From Bacteroidota bacterium (GTDB lineage Bacteria > Bacteroidota > Bacteroidia > Flavobacteriales > Flavobacteriaceae): a stretch of DNA of 64,000 nucleotides. This document shows, one piece after another, positions 1 to 8,518 of the stretch (position 1 is its first letter; the number at the start of each line of letters is the position of its first letter). Location: the NCBI GenBank assembly GCA_018267095.1, contig JAFDZC010000011.1:157247-221246 (forward strand), written 5' to 3'. Both the position numbers and the translations under genes were made by a program. The notes beneath the pieces are model-generated. The model saw only the letters and a list, made by a program, of their open reading frames with translations. It was not told the origin of the DNA and did no database searches.

Positions 1-69
1 TGAAATTTTAAAAAAACTGTCGATTTTTTAAAATTTAGTTCTGATGTTAATGTTTGGTTAATCTATTAA

Positions 70-97
70 TTGGCTAAATGTTAAAATGTTAATTTTG
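70..97 (+). promoter_or_regulatory. Putative promoter for the histidine kinase gene
   Basis: TTG at 70-72, a 17-base spacer and TAATTTTG at 90-97 match the Bacteroidota promoter pattern TTG / TAnnTTTG. The -7 box ends only five bases before the ATG at 103, so transcription from here would give an almost leaderless message. This is a pattern match only, in AT-rich DNA where chance matches are common. The rest of 1-102 holds nothing else that I recognise. Confidence 0.35.
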
Positions 98-102
98 ATT
101 CG

Positions 103-1686
103 ATGAATAAATTGTTTTTTCGATTGCTTGTACTGCTCATGAGCTTGTCGTTAATCGGCATCATTCTCGTACAAGTTTATTGGTTTAATACTTCATTCAA
201 AAACAATGAAGAACAATTTAGGTTTCATGTAAAACAAGTGATTGGCAATGTGGCCAATAAGCTTGAACAAGACGAAGCTCTGAGTTTTATTGACAAGTAC
301 AAAAAACTCAAAGACAGCATTGGTAAAGAACCTCAAAAAAGTGATTTTTTAGAATTTGGTTATTACCAACGCAATTCCAAAACCAACGAAACCATTATTT
401 ATTCAAACAATATTATCTCTGAAGATTACAATATATCTTCAACGCTCTTTGACAAAAAAGCCGACAGTATCAAACTCAAGAATTTTACCTCCAAGCGAGT
501 TACTGAAGTTTATAACAATGCAAATATTGACAAATCAGGGATGCAACAAAAAGTCACACCTGATATCAAAATCAAGAAAGCAGGAAACATGGATGTGTTA
601 GACAATGCTCAATTTGAAATTTTTTTCAGAGACATTGCTGCCGCGAAGCCTTTACAAGACCGTGTTTCAAAAGAGCGTTTAGCACAATTACTTCACGATG
701 AACTTCGTCAATATTCGGTAAAAACACCTTTTGAATTCAGTATTTATAGTGACGGATTGGCCACCAAAATCCAATCGGAGAACTTTAATTACCAAAAAGA
801 CAAAACCTATTCAATTCCCGTTTTTACGGATAATGAAGGACAAACCAAATATCAATTATTGGTTAGCTTTCCGCATAAAGAGCGATTCTTGTTTTCAGAG
901 CTTGTCGGAATTACTTTACTGTCCATTATTTTCACCTTGGTCATCATCATTGCTTATGCGAGTGCACTCAATCAATTGATTCGCCAGCGTCAGATTTCAG
1001 AAATCAAAACCGATTTCATCAACAACATGACGCATGAATTCAAAACGCCAATTGCAACCATTAACTTGGCGCTGGATGCGATCAAAAGCCCGAAAGTAAT
1101 AGACGATAAAGAAAAAATTCAACGCTATTTGCAAATGATTCGCGACGAAAACAAACGCATGCATGCTCAAGTTGAAAATGTCTTGCGTATATCAAAACTC
1201 GAAAAGAAAGAGCTTGATATCAACAAAGAATCGCACCAATTAAATGAAATCATTGAAGAAGCCATTGAACACGTTCATTTAATTATTGAAGACAGACAAG
1301 GCAGCATTGAAACTCATTTTGAAGCAACGCGAACCACCGTTTTGCTCAACGATGTGCATTTTACCAATGTAATTGTTAATATTTTAGACAATGCAATCAA
1401 GTATTCAACCGATGCGCCCAAAATTGATATATATACTGAAAACGTAAAAGATTACGTTATTGTTAAAATTAAAGATCAAGGTGTCGGAATGAGTAAAGCT
1501 GCTCAAAAGCGAATTTTCGAGAAGTTTTACCGTGAACACACCGGAGATGTACATAACGTTAAAGGTCACGGTCTAGGCTTGGCCTACGTAAAACGAATTG
1601 TCGATGACCACAATGGTCAGATATTCGTAGAAAGCGAAAAAGGAAAGGGAAGTACTTTCATTTTAAAATTACCATTAATCAACTAA
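103..1686 (+). CDS. Two-component sensor histidine kinase
   Basis: A membrane histidine kinase of 527 residues that should sense an envelope signal and phosphorylate the response regulator encoded 34 bases downstream. A first membrane segment lies at about residues 7-27 and a second at about 268-292, enclosing a periplasmic region of some 240 residues with no domain I recognise. The HisKA motif NNMTHEFKTPIATI carries the phospho-accepting His311. The ATPase domain has the N box (NILDNAIKYS), G1 (DQGVGMS) and G2 (GHGLGLAYV). There is no obvious HAMP domain. The layout resembles RprX of Bacteroides. The signal is unknown. The assignment as kinase is firm; the link to RprX is family resemblance only. 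Confidence 0.95.
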   Translation: MNKLFFRLLVLLMSLSLIGIILVQVYWFNTSFKNNEEQFRFHVKQVIGNVANKLEQDEALSFIDKYKKLKDSIGKEPQKSDFLEFGYYQRNSKTNETIIYSNNIISEDYNISSTLFDKKADSIKLKNFTSKRVTEVYNNANIDKSGMQQKVTPDIKIKKAGNMDVLDNAQFEIFFRDIAAAKPLQDRVSKERLAQLLHDELRQYSVKTPFEFSIYSDGLATKIQSENFNYQKDKTYSIPVFTDNEGQTKYQLLVSFPHKERFLFSELVGITLLSIIFTLVIIIAYASALNQLIRQRQISEIKTDFINNMTHEFKTPIATINLALDAIKSPKVIDDKEKIQRYLQMIRDENKRMHAQVENVLRISKLEKKELDINKESHQLNEIIEEAIEHVHLIIEDRQGSIETHFEATRTTVLLNDVHFTNVIVNILDNAIKYSTDAPKIDIYTENVKDYVIVKIKDQGVGMSKAAQKRIFEKFYREHTGDVHNVKGHGLGLAYVKRIVDDHNGQIFVESEKGKGSTFILKLPLIN

Positions 1687-1720
1687 CAAACGCAACTAAT
1701 CAACTAAAACTATATTTGCT

Positions 1721-2437
1721 ATGAACACCGAAACCAAAAAAATCCTATTAGTAGAAGACGACCAAAACTTCGGCGCCATCCTTAAAGATTACCTCTTGCT
1801 CAACGATTTCGAGGTGACTTTAGCCAAAAACGGTATGGAAGGCTTTGAAAAATTCAAAAAAGACACTTATGATCTTTGCATCCTTGATGTGATGATGCCC
1901 TATAAAGACGGATACACTTTAGCCAAAGAAATCCGTGAGAAAAACAAAGAAGTGCCCATTATTTTCTTGACGGCCAAATCCATGAAAGAAGATGTACTCA
2001 AAGGCTACAAAGTAGGCGCTGATGATTATCTGAACAAACCTTTTGATTCTGAGGTTCTGCTCATGAAAATCAAAGCGATTATCCAGCGCAAAGCCTCTGA
2101 CGCCAAACCTGAGAATGTCAAATTCGAGTTCCAAATTGGTCAATTCCATTTGAATTCAAAATTGAGATTCTTGACGTATAAAGATCAAGAGCCAATTAAA
2201 TTGTCACCTAAAGAAAACGAGTTACTCAAAATGCTCGCGATGTATGAGAACGATCTGATGCCGCGCGAATTAGCACTCACCAAAATCTGGAGAGACGACA
2301 ACTACTTTACTTCACGAAGCATGGACGTATATATTGCCAAACTGCGCAAATATCTCAAACTCGATGAAGACGTTGAAATCCTCAACATCCACGGCGAAGG
2401 TTTCCGATTGGTTGTCAAAAACAAAATGGCCAGTTAA
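1721..2437 (+). CDS. OmpR-family response regulator
   Basis: A DNA-binding response regulator of 238 residues, the likely partner of the kinase just upstream, in the same operon. The receiver domain fills residues 1-120, with the acidic pocket VEDD near the N-terminus, phospho-acceptor Asp56 in LCILDVMMP and the conserved lysine in IIFLTAKS. The C-terminal part (about 140-235) is a winged-helix domain with the OmpR-type features LSPKENELL and SMDVYIAKLRKYL. It resembles RprY of Bacteroides. Its target genes cannot be told from this window. A strong hairpin terminator follows, so the pair forms a two-gene unit. Confidence 0.95.
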   Translation: MNTETKKILLVEDDQNFGAILKDYLLLNDFEVTLAKNGMEGFEKFKKDTYDLCILDVMMPYKDGYTLAKEIREKNKEVPIIFLTAKSMKEDVLKGYKVGADDYLNKPFDSEVLLMKIKAIIQRKASDAKPENVKFEFQIGQFHLNSKLRFLTYKDQEPIKLSPKENELLKMLAMYENDLMPRELALTKIWRDDNYFTSRSMDVYIAKLRKYLKLDEDVEILNIHGEGFRLVVKNKMAS

Positions 2438-2443
2438 ATACAA

Positions 2444-2470
2444 AAGCTCTGAGTAATCAGGGCTTTTTTT
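2444..2470 (+). terminator. Rho-independent terminator after the two-component operon
   Basis: AGCTCTGA and TCAGGGCT form an eight-base stem (one G-T pair) around a GTAA loop, followed by seven T residues. It sits just after the response regulator stop codon. Confidence 0.85.
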
Positions 2471-2472
2471 AT

Positions 2473-2547
2473 GGGTAGCTTTATCCCGCTTTCGCCTTTA
2501 TCTCTCCGTTGCACTACGAGGATATCGGCTCAATCGGGGCTAGGGCA
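2473..2547 (+). repeat. Flavobacterium-type intergenic repeat, copy 1
   Basis: A diverged copy of a dispersed element. Its left end reads TAGCTTTATCCCGCT, followed by CTCCGTTGCA. Its right end reads ATCGGGGCTAGGGCA. The middle is short and lacks the strong inverted repeat of other copies. It lies between convergent genes, after the terminator. Other copies are at 4234, 9551, 35791, 44034, 51750, 51907 (partial) and 60924. Confidence 0.75.
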
Positions 2548-2557
2548 GTCGTTGCGC

Positions 2558-3301
2558 TTAAAAATCCTGTTCCAAAGCCAATGTAAATACGGCCGAATCT
2601 TCGCGGTGAATACTCATCTTCAGTGGATGATTTTCTAAACTTTTGCGCACCACTATCTCATCGCCCCAAGAAAGTTCTTTGATAAAATTCATATCAAGAG
2701 CTTTGACTTTTTGCTCGAGCAATATTTCTTTGGGCAAAACATCTAAACACCATTCCAAGTATTTCACGTGGTTTACATGGTTGACAATATCCAAATCCGA
2801 CAAAGCTACTTTGTGCTGGTATAAAACCGGGGCTTCAGCAACCGGCATTACTTTGTCAAAAGTTTTGTTTGTAGCCCGCCAATTCGGGAATTTCTCATAA
2901 TGTTCGTGGGGTAAAACCAAAGCTTCCGGTCGTCGGGTTTGTGTATTGAAGACGGCCCAAAAAGTTTCGGCGCCTACATATTTTTCGTCGTTGACCCATA
3001 TTTCCATAGCCCGAATAGAACGAGAATTCTCCAGTGAATTGATCCAAGTTTTAATCGTGACTTGATCTTTCCAACGCGGAAGCTGATTGATTTCAACGCG
3101 CATTCGGCTGAGCACCCAAGCCTGATGGTGCACTTGCATATCGGTAAAGCTAATGCCGCCCAATTCTGAATGTCGTGCAGCAGTTAGTTGCATCAATTGA
3201 CACAATTCGGTGTATTTGAGCAAACCGTTGGGCATACACTGAATAAAATTGATGTCCCAATCCAAGTTTAAAACCGAAGTAAAATCAGAGGCTATGGGCA
3301 T
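2558..3301 (-). CDS. Acyl-ACP thioesterase family protein
   Basis: A protein of 247 residues with two hotdog halves, matching the FatA/FatB-like acyl-ACP thioesterase family, which releases fatty acids from acyl carrier protein in the cytoplasm. The first half carries the region around ELCQLMQLTAARHSELGGIS and WVLSRMRVEI, as in the family. The second half holds SDLDIVNHVNHVKYLEWCLD, where the Asn and His of the NxHVNN-like motif are thought to be catalytic. Its start lies 17 bases inside the 3' end of miaA, so the two are translationally coupled. In bacteria the acyl specificity of this family is variable and cannot be read here. Confidence 0.85.
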   Translation of the reverse strand: MPIASDFTSVLNLDWDINFIQCMPNGLLKYTELCQLMQLTAARHSELGGISFTDMQVHHQAWVLSRMRVEINQLPRWKDQVTIKTWINSLENSRSIRAMEIWVNDEKYVGAETFWAVFNTQTRRPEALVLPHEHYEKFPNWRATNKTFDKVMPVAEAPVLYQHKVALSDLDIVNHVNHVKYLEWCLDVLPKEILLEQKVKALDMNFIKELSWGDEIVVRKSLENHPLKMSIHREDSAVFTLALEQDF

Positions 3302-4223
3302 TTTCTGTTATTTTTTGTTGGATAAATTCAACGATGCTTTTAGAGTCAGTCGTGTAATCAAACCAAGTCACTTCGGGCGTTCGTTTGAACCAAGTAAGTT
3401 GTCGTTTGGCAAAATGTCGCGTATTGGTTTTGATGTTTTCAACCGCAGTTTCTATAGTTAAACTTCCGTCTAAATATTCAAATATTTCTCTGTAACCAAC
3501 CGTTTGCAGAGCATTCAGGTTTTTAAAGGTATACAGACTTTTGGCTTCCTCGAGCAAGCCTTGCTGCATCATCACGTCAACACGGCGGTTGATCCGGTCA
3601 TATAAAACCGAACGTTCGGCTTCTAAACCAATGATAATTGGGGTGAAATTTCTCTGTATTTTTTCTTGATTCAAAAACGAAGAATACGGTTTTTGCGTGC
3701 CCAAACAAACTTCTACAAAACGCATCATCCGTTGTGGATTGAGCAGCGTTTGCGGATTTTCAGTAGAAATTTTATCGTAATAGTTTGAATCTAACTTCTT
3801 TAGTTGTTCTTGTAGATAAGGCAATCCGTGGTTTTTATATTGTTGTTGCACTTCTTGACGTACTTCGGGTGCAATTTCCGGAAAAGCATCAAAACCTTTG
3901 AGCACAGCATCTACATACAGTCCGGAGCCACCCACCAAAACAGCGATGTCTGATTTTTGATAAAGAGAATCGAGTAGGGCTAAGGCTTGTTTTTCATAAT
4001 CGCCCACGGTATAATTTTCGTGTATAGACAATTGCTGCACAAAATGATGCGAGGCAGCAGCTTGTTCATCAGGAGTTGGCGCGGCAGTGCCAATGCTCAT
4101 TTCTTTAAAAAACTGTCGGCTATCGCAGGAGAGAATTTCGGCACCCAATGCTTGTGCCAAACGAATACTCAAAGCCGTTTTTCCGATGGCTGTGGGCCCG
4201 ACAATAACAATGAGGTGTTTCAT
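3285..4223 (-). CDS. miaA: tRNA dimethylallyltransferase
   Basis: Transfers a dimethylallyl group to A37 of tRNAs that read codons starting with U, the first step to i6A and ms2i6A. The P-loop GPTAIGKTALS lies at the N-terminus, followed by the substrate motif SCDSRQFFKEMSIGTA and the typical GGSGLYVDAVLKG. The C-terminal part has RQLTWFKR, common in MiaA. I take the start at 4223 (MKHLIVIVGP) over an ATG nine bases upstream, because the family begins just before the P-loop strand. The protein is about 312 residues, a normal length. The 3' end overlaps the thioesterase gene. Confidence 0.95.
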   Translation of the reverse strand: MKHLIVIVGPTAIGKTALSIRLAQALGAEILSCDSRQFFKEMSIGTAAPTPDEQAAASHHFVQQLSIHENYTVGDYEKQALALLDSLYQKSDIAVLVGGSGLYVDAVLKGFDAFPEIAPEVRQEVQQQYKNHGLPYLQEQLKKLDSNYYDKISTENPQTLLNPQRMMRFVEVCLGTQKPYSSFLNQEKIQRNFTPIIIGLEAERSVLYDRINRRVDVMMQQGLLEEAKSLYTFKNLNALQTVGYREIFEYLDGSLTIETAVENIKTNTRHFAKRQLTWFKRTPEVTWFDYTTDSKSIVEFIQQKITENAHSL

Positions 4224-4233
4224 ATACAACAAT

Positions 4234-4308
4234 CAGCCCCGATGGAAGTGACATCCTTTGGCGGCGTTCTGAAGCGCCAAAGATACAACGAACAGCGGGA
4301 ATAGCTGC
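4234..4308 (-). repeat. Flavobacterium-type intergenic repeat, copy 2
   Basis: Read on the minus strand, the element begins GGCAGCTATTCCCGCTGTTC and ends with TCGGGGCTG. The middle has an inverted repeat, TTTGGCGCTTC against GAACGCCGCCAAA. It fills the gap between the exonuclease gene and miaA, both on the minus strand, so it is probably transcribed. Confidence 0.8.
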
Positions 4309-5670
4309 CTAAAAATAAATCAATTTCAAACGCTTGTCTTTGCGCAATTGACCTTGAATTATCATGCGCACGTCGCGGTTGTTTTGCATCGGAATTAGAA
4401 TGTTTTTCAAGATGCCGATGTTGCGGATTTGGTAGTTCAAATCATAAAAAGTGTAGCCTTTGTAGATGCCATTTTCAATGAGCACCGCCGAGCGTTCATT
4501 TACATGACGACCGCGCGAGACAATGACCATGGTTTTGTTTTCGAACTGATGGTTGTTGATGAATTCCATCACGCGCTGGTTGTAGCTTTCAGGGCTTTCT
4601 TGACCAATACAGGCGCCGTTGCATTCTTTGATCGTATACTGAAAACAGTTTGAATTGGTGTTGTAAATGCCGTTGAGTTTCTGGCATAATTTGTATTGAG
4701 CAGAGATTCTGAACAGCGCATTTTTGCCTTCTTGAAAAGTCGTAAAAGCGGTGATTTCTTTTTTGCGACCGTCGGCTTTTTGCAATTTGAGGTTGATATA
4801 TCCTTGCGCATCTACTTCAGAATACAACGCCCATTGAAAGATACTCTTGCGCTGCGAGCGATTGTAAATAGGCTGATGGACTTTTATTTCTTGACTTTCT
4901 TTGAGTAGCGCAATGAGTTCAGAGCCGGTTTCTTCATAAGTCACCATAAATACTTCGAGCTGAATCTTTTTGCATTTGTTGGTCGTACCGGTAAAATGCT
5001 GATTTACCCGGCGTCGGATGTTTTTACTCTTGCCGATGTAAATGATTTTTCCGTCTTCGCGGTGGATATAATATACGCCGGTCACCGATGGTAAAGCCTC
5101 GACAATATCGGCCAATTTGGGCACCATGCCTTTGATGACTTCTGTCTGAATGTATTTCTGAAGAATGTTTTTTTCTAAATCTTTATCTAGTAATAGTTTA
5201 AACAGCTTTACCGTAGCCATTGCATCGCCGCTGGCTCGGTGTCGGTCGGCCATCGGAATGCCCAAAGCACGCACGAGTTTGCCCAAGCTATATGATTTTT
5301 GATCGGGAATGAGTTCTTGCGCAAGTTCAACCGTACAGAGCGTTTTGTGCTCGTATTTATAACCAAGCCTTTTGAATTCAGTCCTGAGAATGCGATAATC
5401 AAACGACGCATTATGCGCTACAATAATACAATCTTGGGTGATTTCAATGATGCGTTTGGCTATTTCGTAAAACTTGGGCGCCGAGCGCAACATCGCATTG
5501 TTGATGCCGGTCAATTTTGCTACGAATGGCTGAATAGGAATTTCCGGATTGACCAAACTGATGAACTGATCCACGACTTCGTGTCCGTCAAAGCGGTAAA
5601 TGGCAATTTCGGTAATGCCTTCTTCATTGTAGGCGCCGCCGGTGGTTTCTATGTCGAGGATTGCGTACAA
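4309..5670 (-). CDS. DnaQ-like 3'-5' exonuclease fused to a GIY-YIG (UvrC/Cho-like) nuclease
   Basis: A protein of 453 residues with two nuclease modules. Residues 1-170 form a DEDD exonuclease: DIETTGG (ExoI), NASFDYRIL (ExoII) and HRASGDAMAT (ExoIII). Residues about 195-275 form a GIY-YIG domain (GVYYIH, IIYIGKSKNIRRRVNQHF) as in the N-terminal half of UvrC and in Cho. The C-terminal 170 residues include a cysteine-containing region (CKKIQL, CFQYTIKECNGACIGQ) also seen in Cho-like proteins. There is no UvrC C-terminal nuclease or HhH region. The start codon is TTG; no ATG precedes DIETTG after the last in-frame stop. A role in DNA repair is likely but inferred. Confidence 0.88.
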   Translation of the reverse strand: MYAILDIETTGGAYNEEGITEIAIYRFDGHEVVDQFISLVNPEIPIQPFVAKLTGINNAMLRSAPKFYEIAKRIIEITQDCIIVAHNASFDYRILRTEFKRLGYKYEHKTLCTVELAQELIPDQKSYSLGKLVRALGIPMADRHRASGDAMATVKLFKLLLDKDLEKNILQKYIQTEVIKGMVPKLADIVEALPSVTGVYYIHREDGKIIYIGKSKNIRRRVNQHFTGTTNKCKKIQLEVFMVTYEETGSELIALLKESQEIKVHQPIYNRSQRKSIFQWALYSEVDAQGYINLKLQKADGRKKEITAFTTFQEGKNALFRISAQYKLCQKLNGIYNTNSNCFQYTIKECNGACIGQESPESYNQRVMEFINNHQFENKTMVIVSRGRHVNERSAVLIENGIYKGYTFYDLNYQIRNIGILKNILIPMQNNRDVRMIIQGQLRKDKRLKLIYF

Positions 5671-5671
5671 A

Positions 5672-5708
5672 GTAGGGGTTAGTAATTAGTAGTTAGTGGT
5701 TAGTGGTT
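5672..5708. repeat. Short degenerate TTAGT repeats between genes
   Basis: The 40-base gap between the YggS gene and the exonuclease gene is built of imperfect copies of GGTTAGT and ATTAGT. The plus strand reads as five successive TTAGT words. It resembles the small tandem arrays that I recall in Flavobacterium intergenic DNA. It lies just upstream of the TTG start at 5670. Confidence 0.6.
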
Positions 5709-5710
5709 TT

Positions 5711-6370
5711 TTATCTGGTTCCGAAGATACTGCTGCCGATGCGCACCATATTGCTGCCACATTGCACCGCTAAAGCATAATCGCCTGACATACCCATCGA
5801 TAAAATTTCAGCTTTAAAGTTAGGTAAAATCAGATTTTTATACTGGTCAAAAATATTTTTGAGAGCAGTAAATTCAGCTTTGATTTGCGATTGATTATCG
5901 GTAAAAGTGGCCATGCCCATAAAGCCAGACACTTGAATATTTTGAAATGACTTAAATTCATCTGAATGTAATAAACGCTCAATTTCGGCTGCGTCAAAAC
6001 CAAACTTGGTTTCTTCTTGTGCGATGTGTACTTGTATCAAACAGTTTATTTTTTTATCAAAACGAGCCGCTTGGCGATTGATTTCTTGCAACAATTTTAG
6101 ACTGTCTACACCGTGAATCAAGCTTACATAAGGAATCAGATATTTGACTTTGTTGGTTTGTAAATGACCAATCATATGCCACTGAATATCTTTGGGCAAT
6201 TGTTCGTATTTGTCGGTCATCTCCTGAACTTTGTTTTCGCCAAAAATGCGTTGTCCTGCCTGATAAGCCTGTAAAATATCACCTACCGGTTTGGTTTTAG
6301 AAACCGCTACCAAAGTGACTTCAGTTGGAAGCTCAGCCAGAATGTTTTGAAGATTTTGCGCAATAGACAT
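5711..6370 (-). CDS. YggS/PROSC family pyridoxal phosphate homeostasis protein
   Basis: A single-domain PLP-binding protein of 219 residues. The family has no known catalytic activity and buffers free PLP. The PLP lysine is Lys25 in LVAVSKTKP. Further family motifs are FGENKVQEM, WHMIGHLQTNKVKYL, and the phosphate-binding end SMGMSGDYALAVQCGSNMVR followed by IGSSIFG. The DUF1015 gene ends ten bases upstream, so they are one operon. Length and motifs are normal. The family is well supported; its exact role in this organism is inferred from homologs in E. coli and human. Confidence 0.93.
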   Translation of the reverse strand: MSIAQNLQNILAELPTEVTLVAVSKTKPVGDILQAYQAGQRIFGENKVQEMTDKYEQLPKDIQWHMIGHLQTNKVKYLIPYVSLIHGVDSLKLLQEINRQAARFDKKINCLIQVHIAQEETKFGFDAAEIERLLHSDEFKSFQNIQVSGFMGMATFTDNQSQIKAEFTALKNIFDQYKNLILPNFKAEILSMGMSGDYALAVQCGSNMVRIGSSIFGTR

Positions 6371-6379
6371 GGCGAATAA

Positions 6380-7600
6380 TTAGAGTTCGTAAATCAGCAG
6401 ACCGCTTCTGAATTTGGGTTCAATATAGGTGCTTTTGGGCGGCATAATCAATTCTTGGTCGGCCAAAGCTTTGATTTCAGAAACAGCAGTCGGGTAGAGC
6501 ATAAAACCCACTTCAAATTCACCTTCGTCAATAATTTCTTGAAGTGTATGAATGGATTGCTTTCCGGGAATATAATCAATGCGTTCATCGTTGCGCAAAT
6601 CATAAATACCCAACAGCGGTTTGAGCACCTTGTCATACAGAATCTGCGCATCGAGATTATCGAGAATCTCTGTAGAATCTTCGGCCGATTGTCGGTAAAA
6701 TAACGCATAAAAATTCCCGTGTAAATACATGCCAAATTCGTATTTACTTTCGGGTTTCCATACTTCGTGGCCTTTGTCTTTGACAATAAAATCTTCGTTG
6801 AGTTTTTCCAAAAAAGCTTCAGCGGACCATCCATTGAGGTCGCGCACCATTCTATTGAACTCATAAATTTTGATATCCGATTCGGCAATTAAAAAACTCA
6901 TAAAAAAGTCGAGCCGTTCATCGCCCTGAGCGCGATCTTGTTCATAGAGCATTTCTGCCGAAGCCGATCGATGATGCCCATCGGCTATGTATAATTCAGG
7001 TATTTGTTCGAACTGTTTTTGCAACCACAAAATTTCATCAGCTTGCTCAATTTTCCAGAGCGTATGCTTTTCTTTATTGGTGGTTGAAAACTCATATAAT
7101 GATGGCGTTGTCTTTTTTTGATTGATCCAATCATTGAGTTCTACTCGATCGGGATACATGATCAAAACCGGCTCGGTATTAAAACGCGTTTGATGCAAAT
7201 AATCTTTGAACAATTCTACGCGGTACTGAAACGTATCCTCGTGTTTTTTGATGATGTTGTTCTGATAATCGGCAATTGAGGTTCCGGCCACAAAACCGGT
7301 AAAGGTTTGCGTTTTATTTTTGATTTCGTACAGATAAATACAAGGCGTTTCATCTTGTATAAAAATACCTTCTGTTTTGAAATCCTGATATTTGTGGGCC
7401 ACATTCTTAAAGCGTTTTTCTAACCCAATTTTTTGCGCATTTACGTAGGCCGGATTGAGTACATGCAAAAATGAAAACGGATTAAAATCAAGCCACGCCG
7501 CTAATTCAGCCGGACTGTAATCGTCATACGTACGACACGTTACCAAGCCAACTTTGTCAGGTGTTGGTCGAACGGCTTGAAAGGGAATCAGTTGCGCCAC
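6380..7600 (-). CDS. DUF1015 family protein
   Basis: A protein of 406 residues with the DUF1015 hallmark YIADGHHRSASAEM in the middle and N-terminal IPFQAVRPTPDKVGLVTCRT. The family is conserved in Bacteroidota, usually near serine biosynthesis genes, and is often described as a putative HTH regulator or a SerB-like partner, but its function is not settled. Here it stands upstream of the YggS gene and downstream of 3-hydroxybutyryl-CoA dehydrogenase (12-base gap). No signal peptide or membrane segment is visible. I can name the family but not the function. Confidence 0.88.
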   Translation of the reverse strand: MAQLIPFQAVRPTPDKVGLVTCRTYDDYSPAELAAWLDFNPFSFLHVLNPAYVNAQKIGLEKRFKNVAHKYQDFKTEGIFIQDETPCIYLYEIKNKTQTFTGFVAGTSIADYQNNIIKKHEDTFQYRVELFKDYLHQTRFNTEPVLIMYPDRVELNDWINQKKTTPSLYEFSTTNKEKHTLWKIEQADEILWLQKQFEQIPELYIADGHHRSASAEMLYEQDRAQGDERLDFFMSFLIAESDIKIYEFNRMVRDLNGWSAEAFLEKLNEDFIVKDKGHEVWKPESKYEFGMYLHGNFYALFYRQSAEDSTEILDNLDAQILYDKVLKPLLGIYDLRNDERIDYIPGKQSIHTLQEIIDEGEFEVGFMLYPTAVSEIKALADQELIMPPKSTYIEPKFRSGLLIYEL

Positions 7601-7612
7601 AATAAATTTTGA

Positions 7613-8506
7613 TTAGTTTTTGGTAAACATTCGGGCTACTTTCTCGGCTTTTTTGCTTTCGGAATAATCATAAAAACCTTCACCGGATTTAACACCGAGT
7701 TTGCCTGCGCGCACCATATTCACAAGCAACGGACATGGTGCATATTTCGGATTTTTAAATCCATCGTACATCACATTCAAAATAGCCAAGCAAACATCTA
7801 ACCCAATAAAATCAGCTAGTTGAAGCGGTCCCATCGGATGCGCCATTCCGAGTTTCATTACTGTATCTATTTCATAAACGCCAGCGACGCCATTGTATAA
7901 AGTTTCTATTGATTCGTTGATCATCGGCATCAAAATACGATTGGCCACAAAGCCCGGATAATCATTTACTTCTACGGGAACTTTGCCTAATTTTACCGAT
8001 AAATCCATGATGATTTTGGTCACTTCGTTGGTCGTGTTGTATCCGCGGATGATTTCAACGAGTTTCATCATCGGCACCGGATTCATAAAGTGCATACCAA
8101 TTACGCGTTCCGGATGCACCACCACCGCACCGATTTGCGTGATGGAGATGGATGAAGTATTCGTGGCCAAAATGGTGTTGTGCGCACAAACTTGGCTAAG
8201 TTGTTTGAAAATATTGAGTTTCAAATCGACGTTTTCGGTGGCAGCTTCCACCACTAAATCAACTCCGGTTACGCCGTCTTTGATGTCGGTATAAGTAATG
8301 ATGTTTCCGATGGTTTGGTGTTTGTCAGCCTCGGTAATGGTTCCTTTGGCGACCATTCTGTCGAGGTTGGCGGCAATGGTGGCCATTCCTTTATCTAAAG
8401 ATTTCTCAGAAATGTCGATGAGTTTTACGGTGAATCCGCTTTGGGCAAAAGTGTGGGCGATTCCGTTGCCCATAGTTCCTGCGCCGATAACTGCAATATT
8501 TTTCAT
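7613..8506 (-). CDS. 3-hydroxybutyryl-CoA dehydrogenase
   Basis: An NAD(P)-dependent 3-hydroxyacyl-CoA dehydrogenase of 297 residues that interconverts acetoacetyl-CoA and 3-hydroxybutyryl-CoA in the cytoplasm. The Rossmann motif IGAGTMGNGIAHTFAQSG opens the protein. The catalytic histidine lies in GMHFMNPVPMMKLVE, and the asparagine region ANRILMPMINESIE follows. The C-terminal helical domain has MAHPMGPLQLADFIGLD. The size matches the stand-alone PaaH/Hbd type, not the fused FadB type. A thiolase that could supply acetoacetyl-CoA is at 61049-62227 in this window but is not linked. Confidence 0.92.
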   Translation of the reverse strand: MKNIAVIGAGTMGNGIAHTFAQSGFTVKLIDISEKSLDKGMATIAANLDRMVAKGTITEADKHQTIGNIITYTDIKDGVTGVDLVVEAATENVDLKLNIFKQLSQVCAHNTILATNTSSISITQIGAVVVHPERVIGMHFMNPVPMMKLVEIIRGYNTTNEVTKIIMDLSVKLGKVPVEVNDYPGFVANRILMPMINESIETLYNGVAGVYEIDTVMKLGMAHPMGPLQLADFIGLDVCLAILNVMYDGFKNPKYAPCPLLVNMVRAGKLGVKSGEGFYDYSESKKAEKVARMFTKN

Positions 8507-8518
8507 AAAGTGTATATT

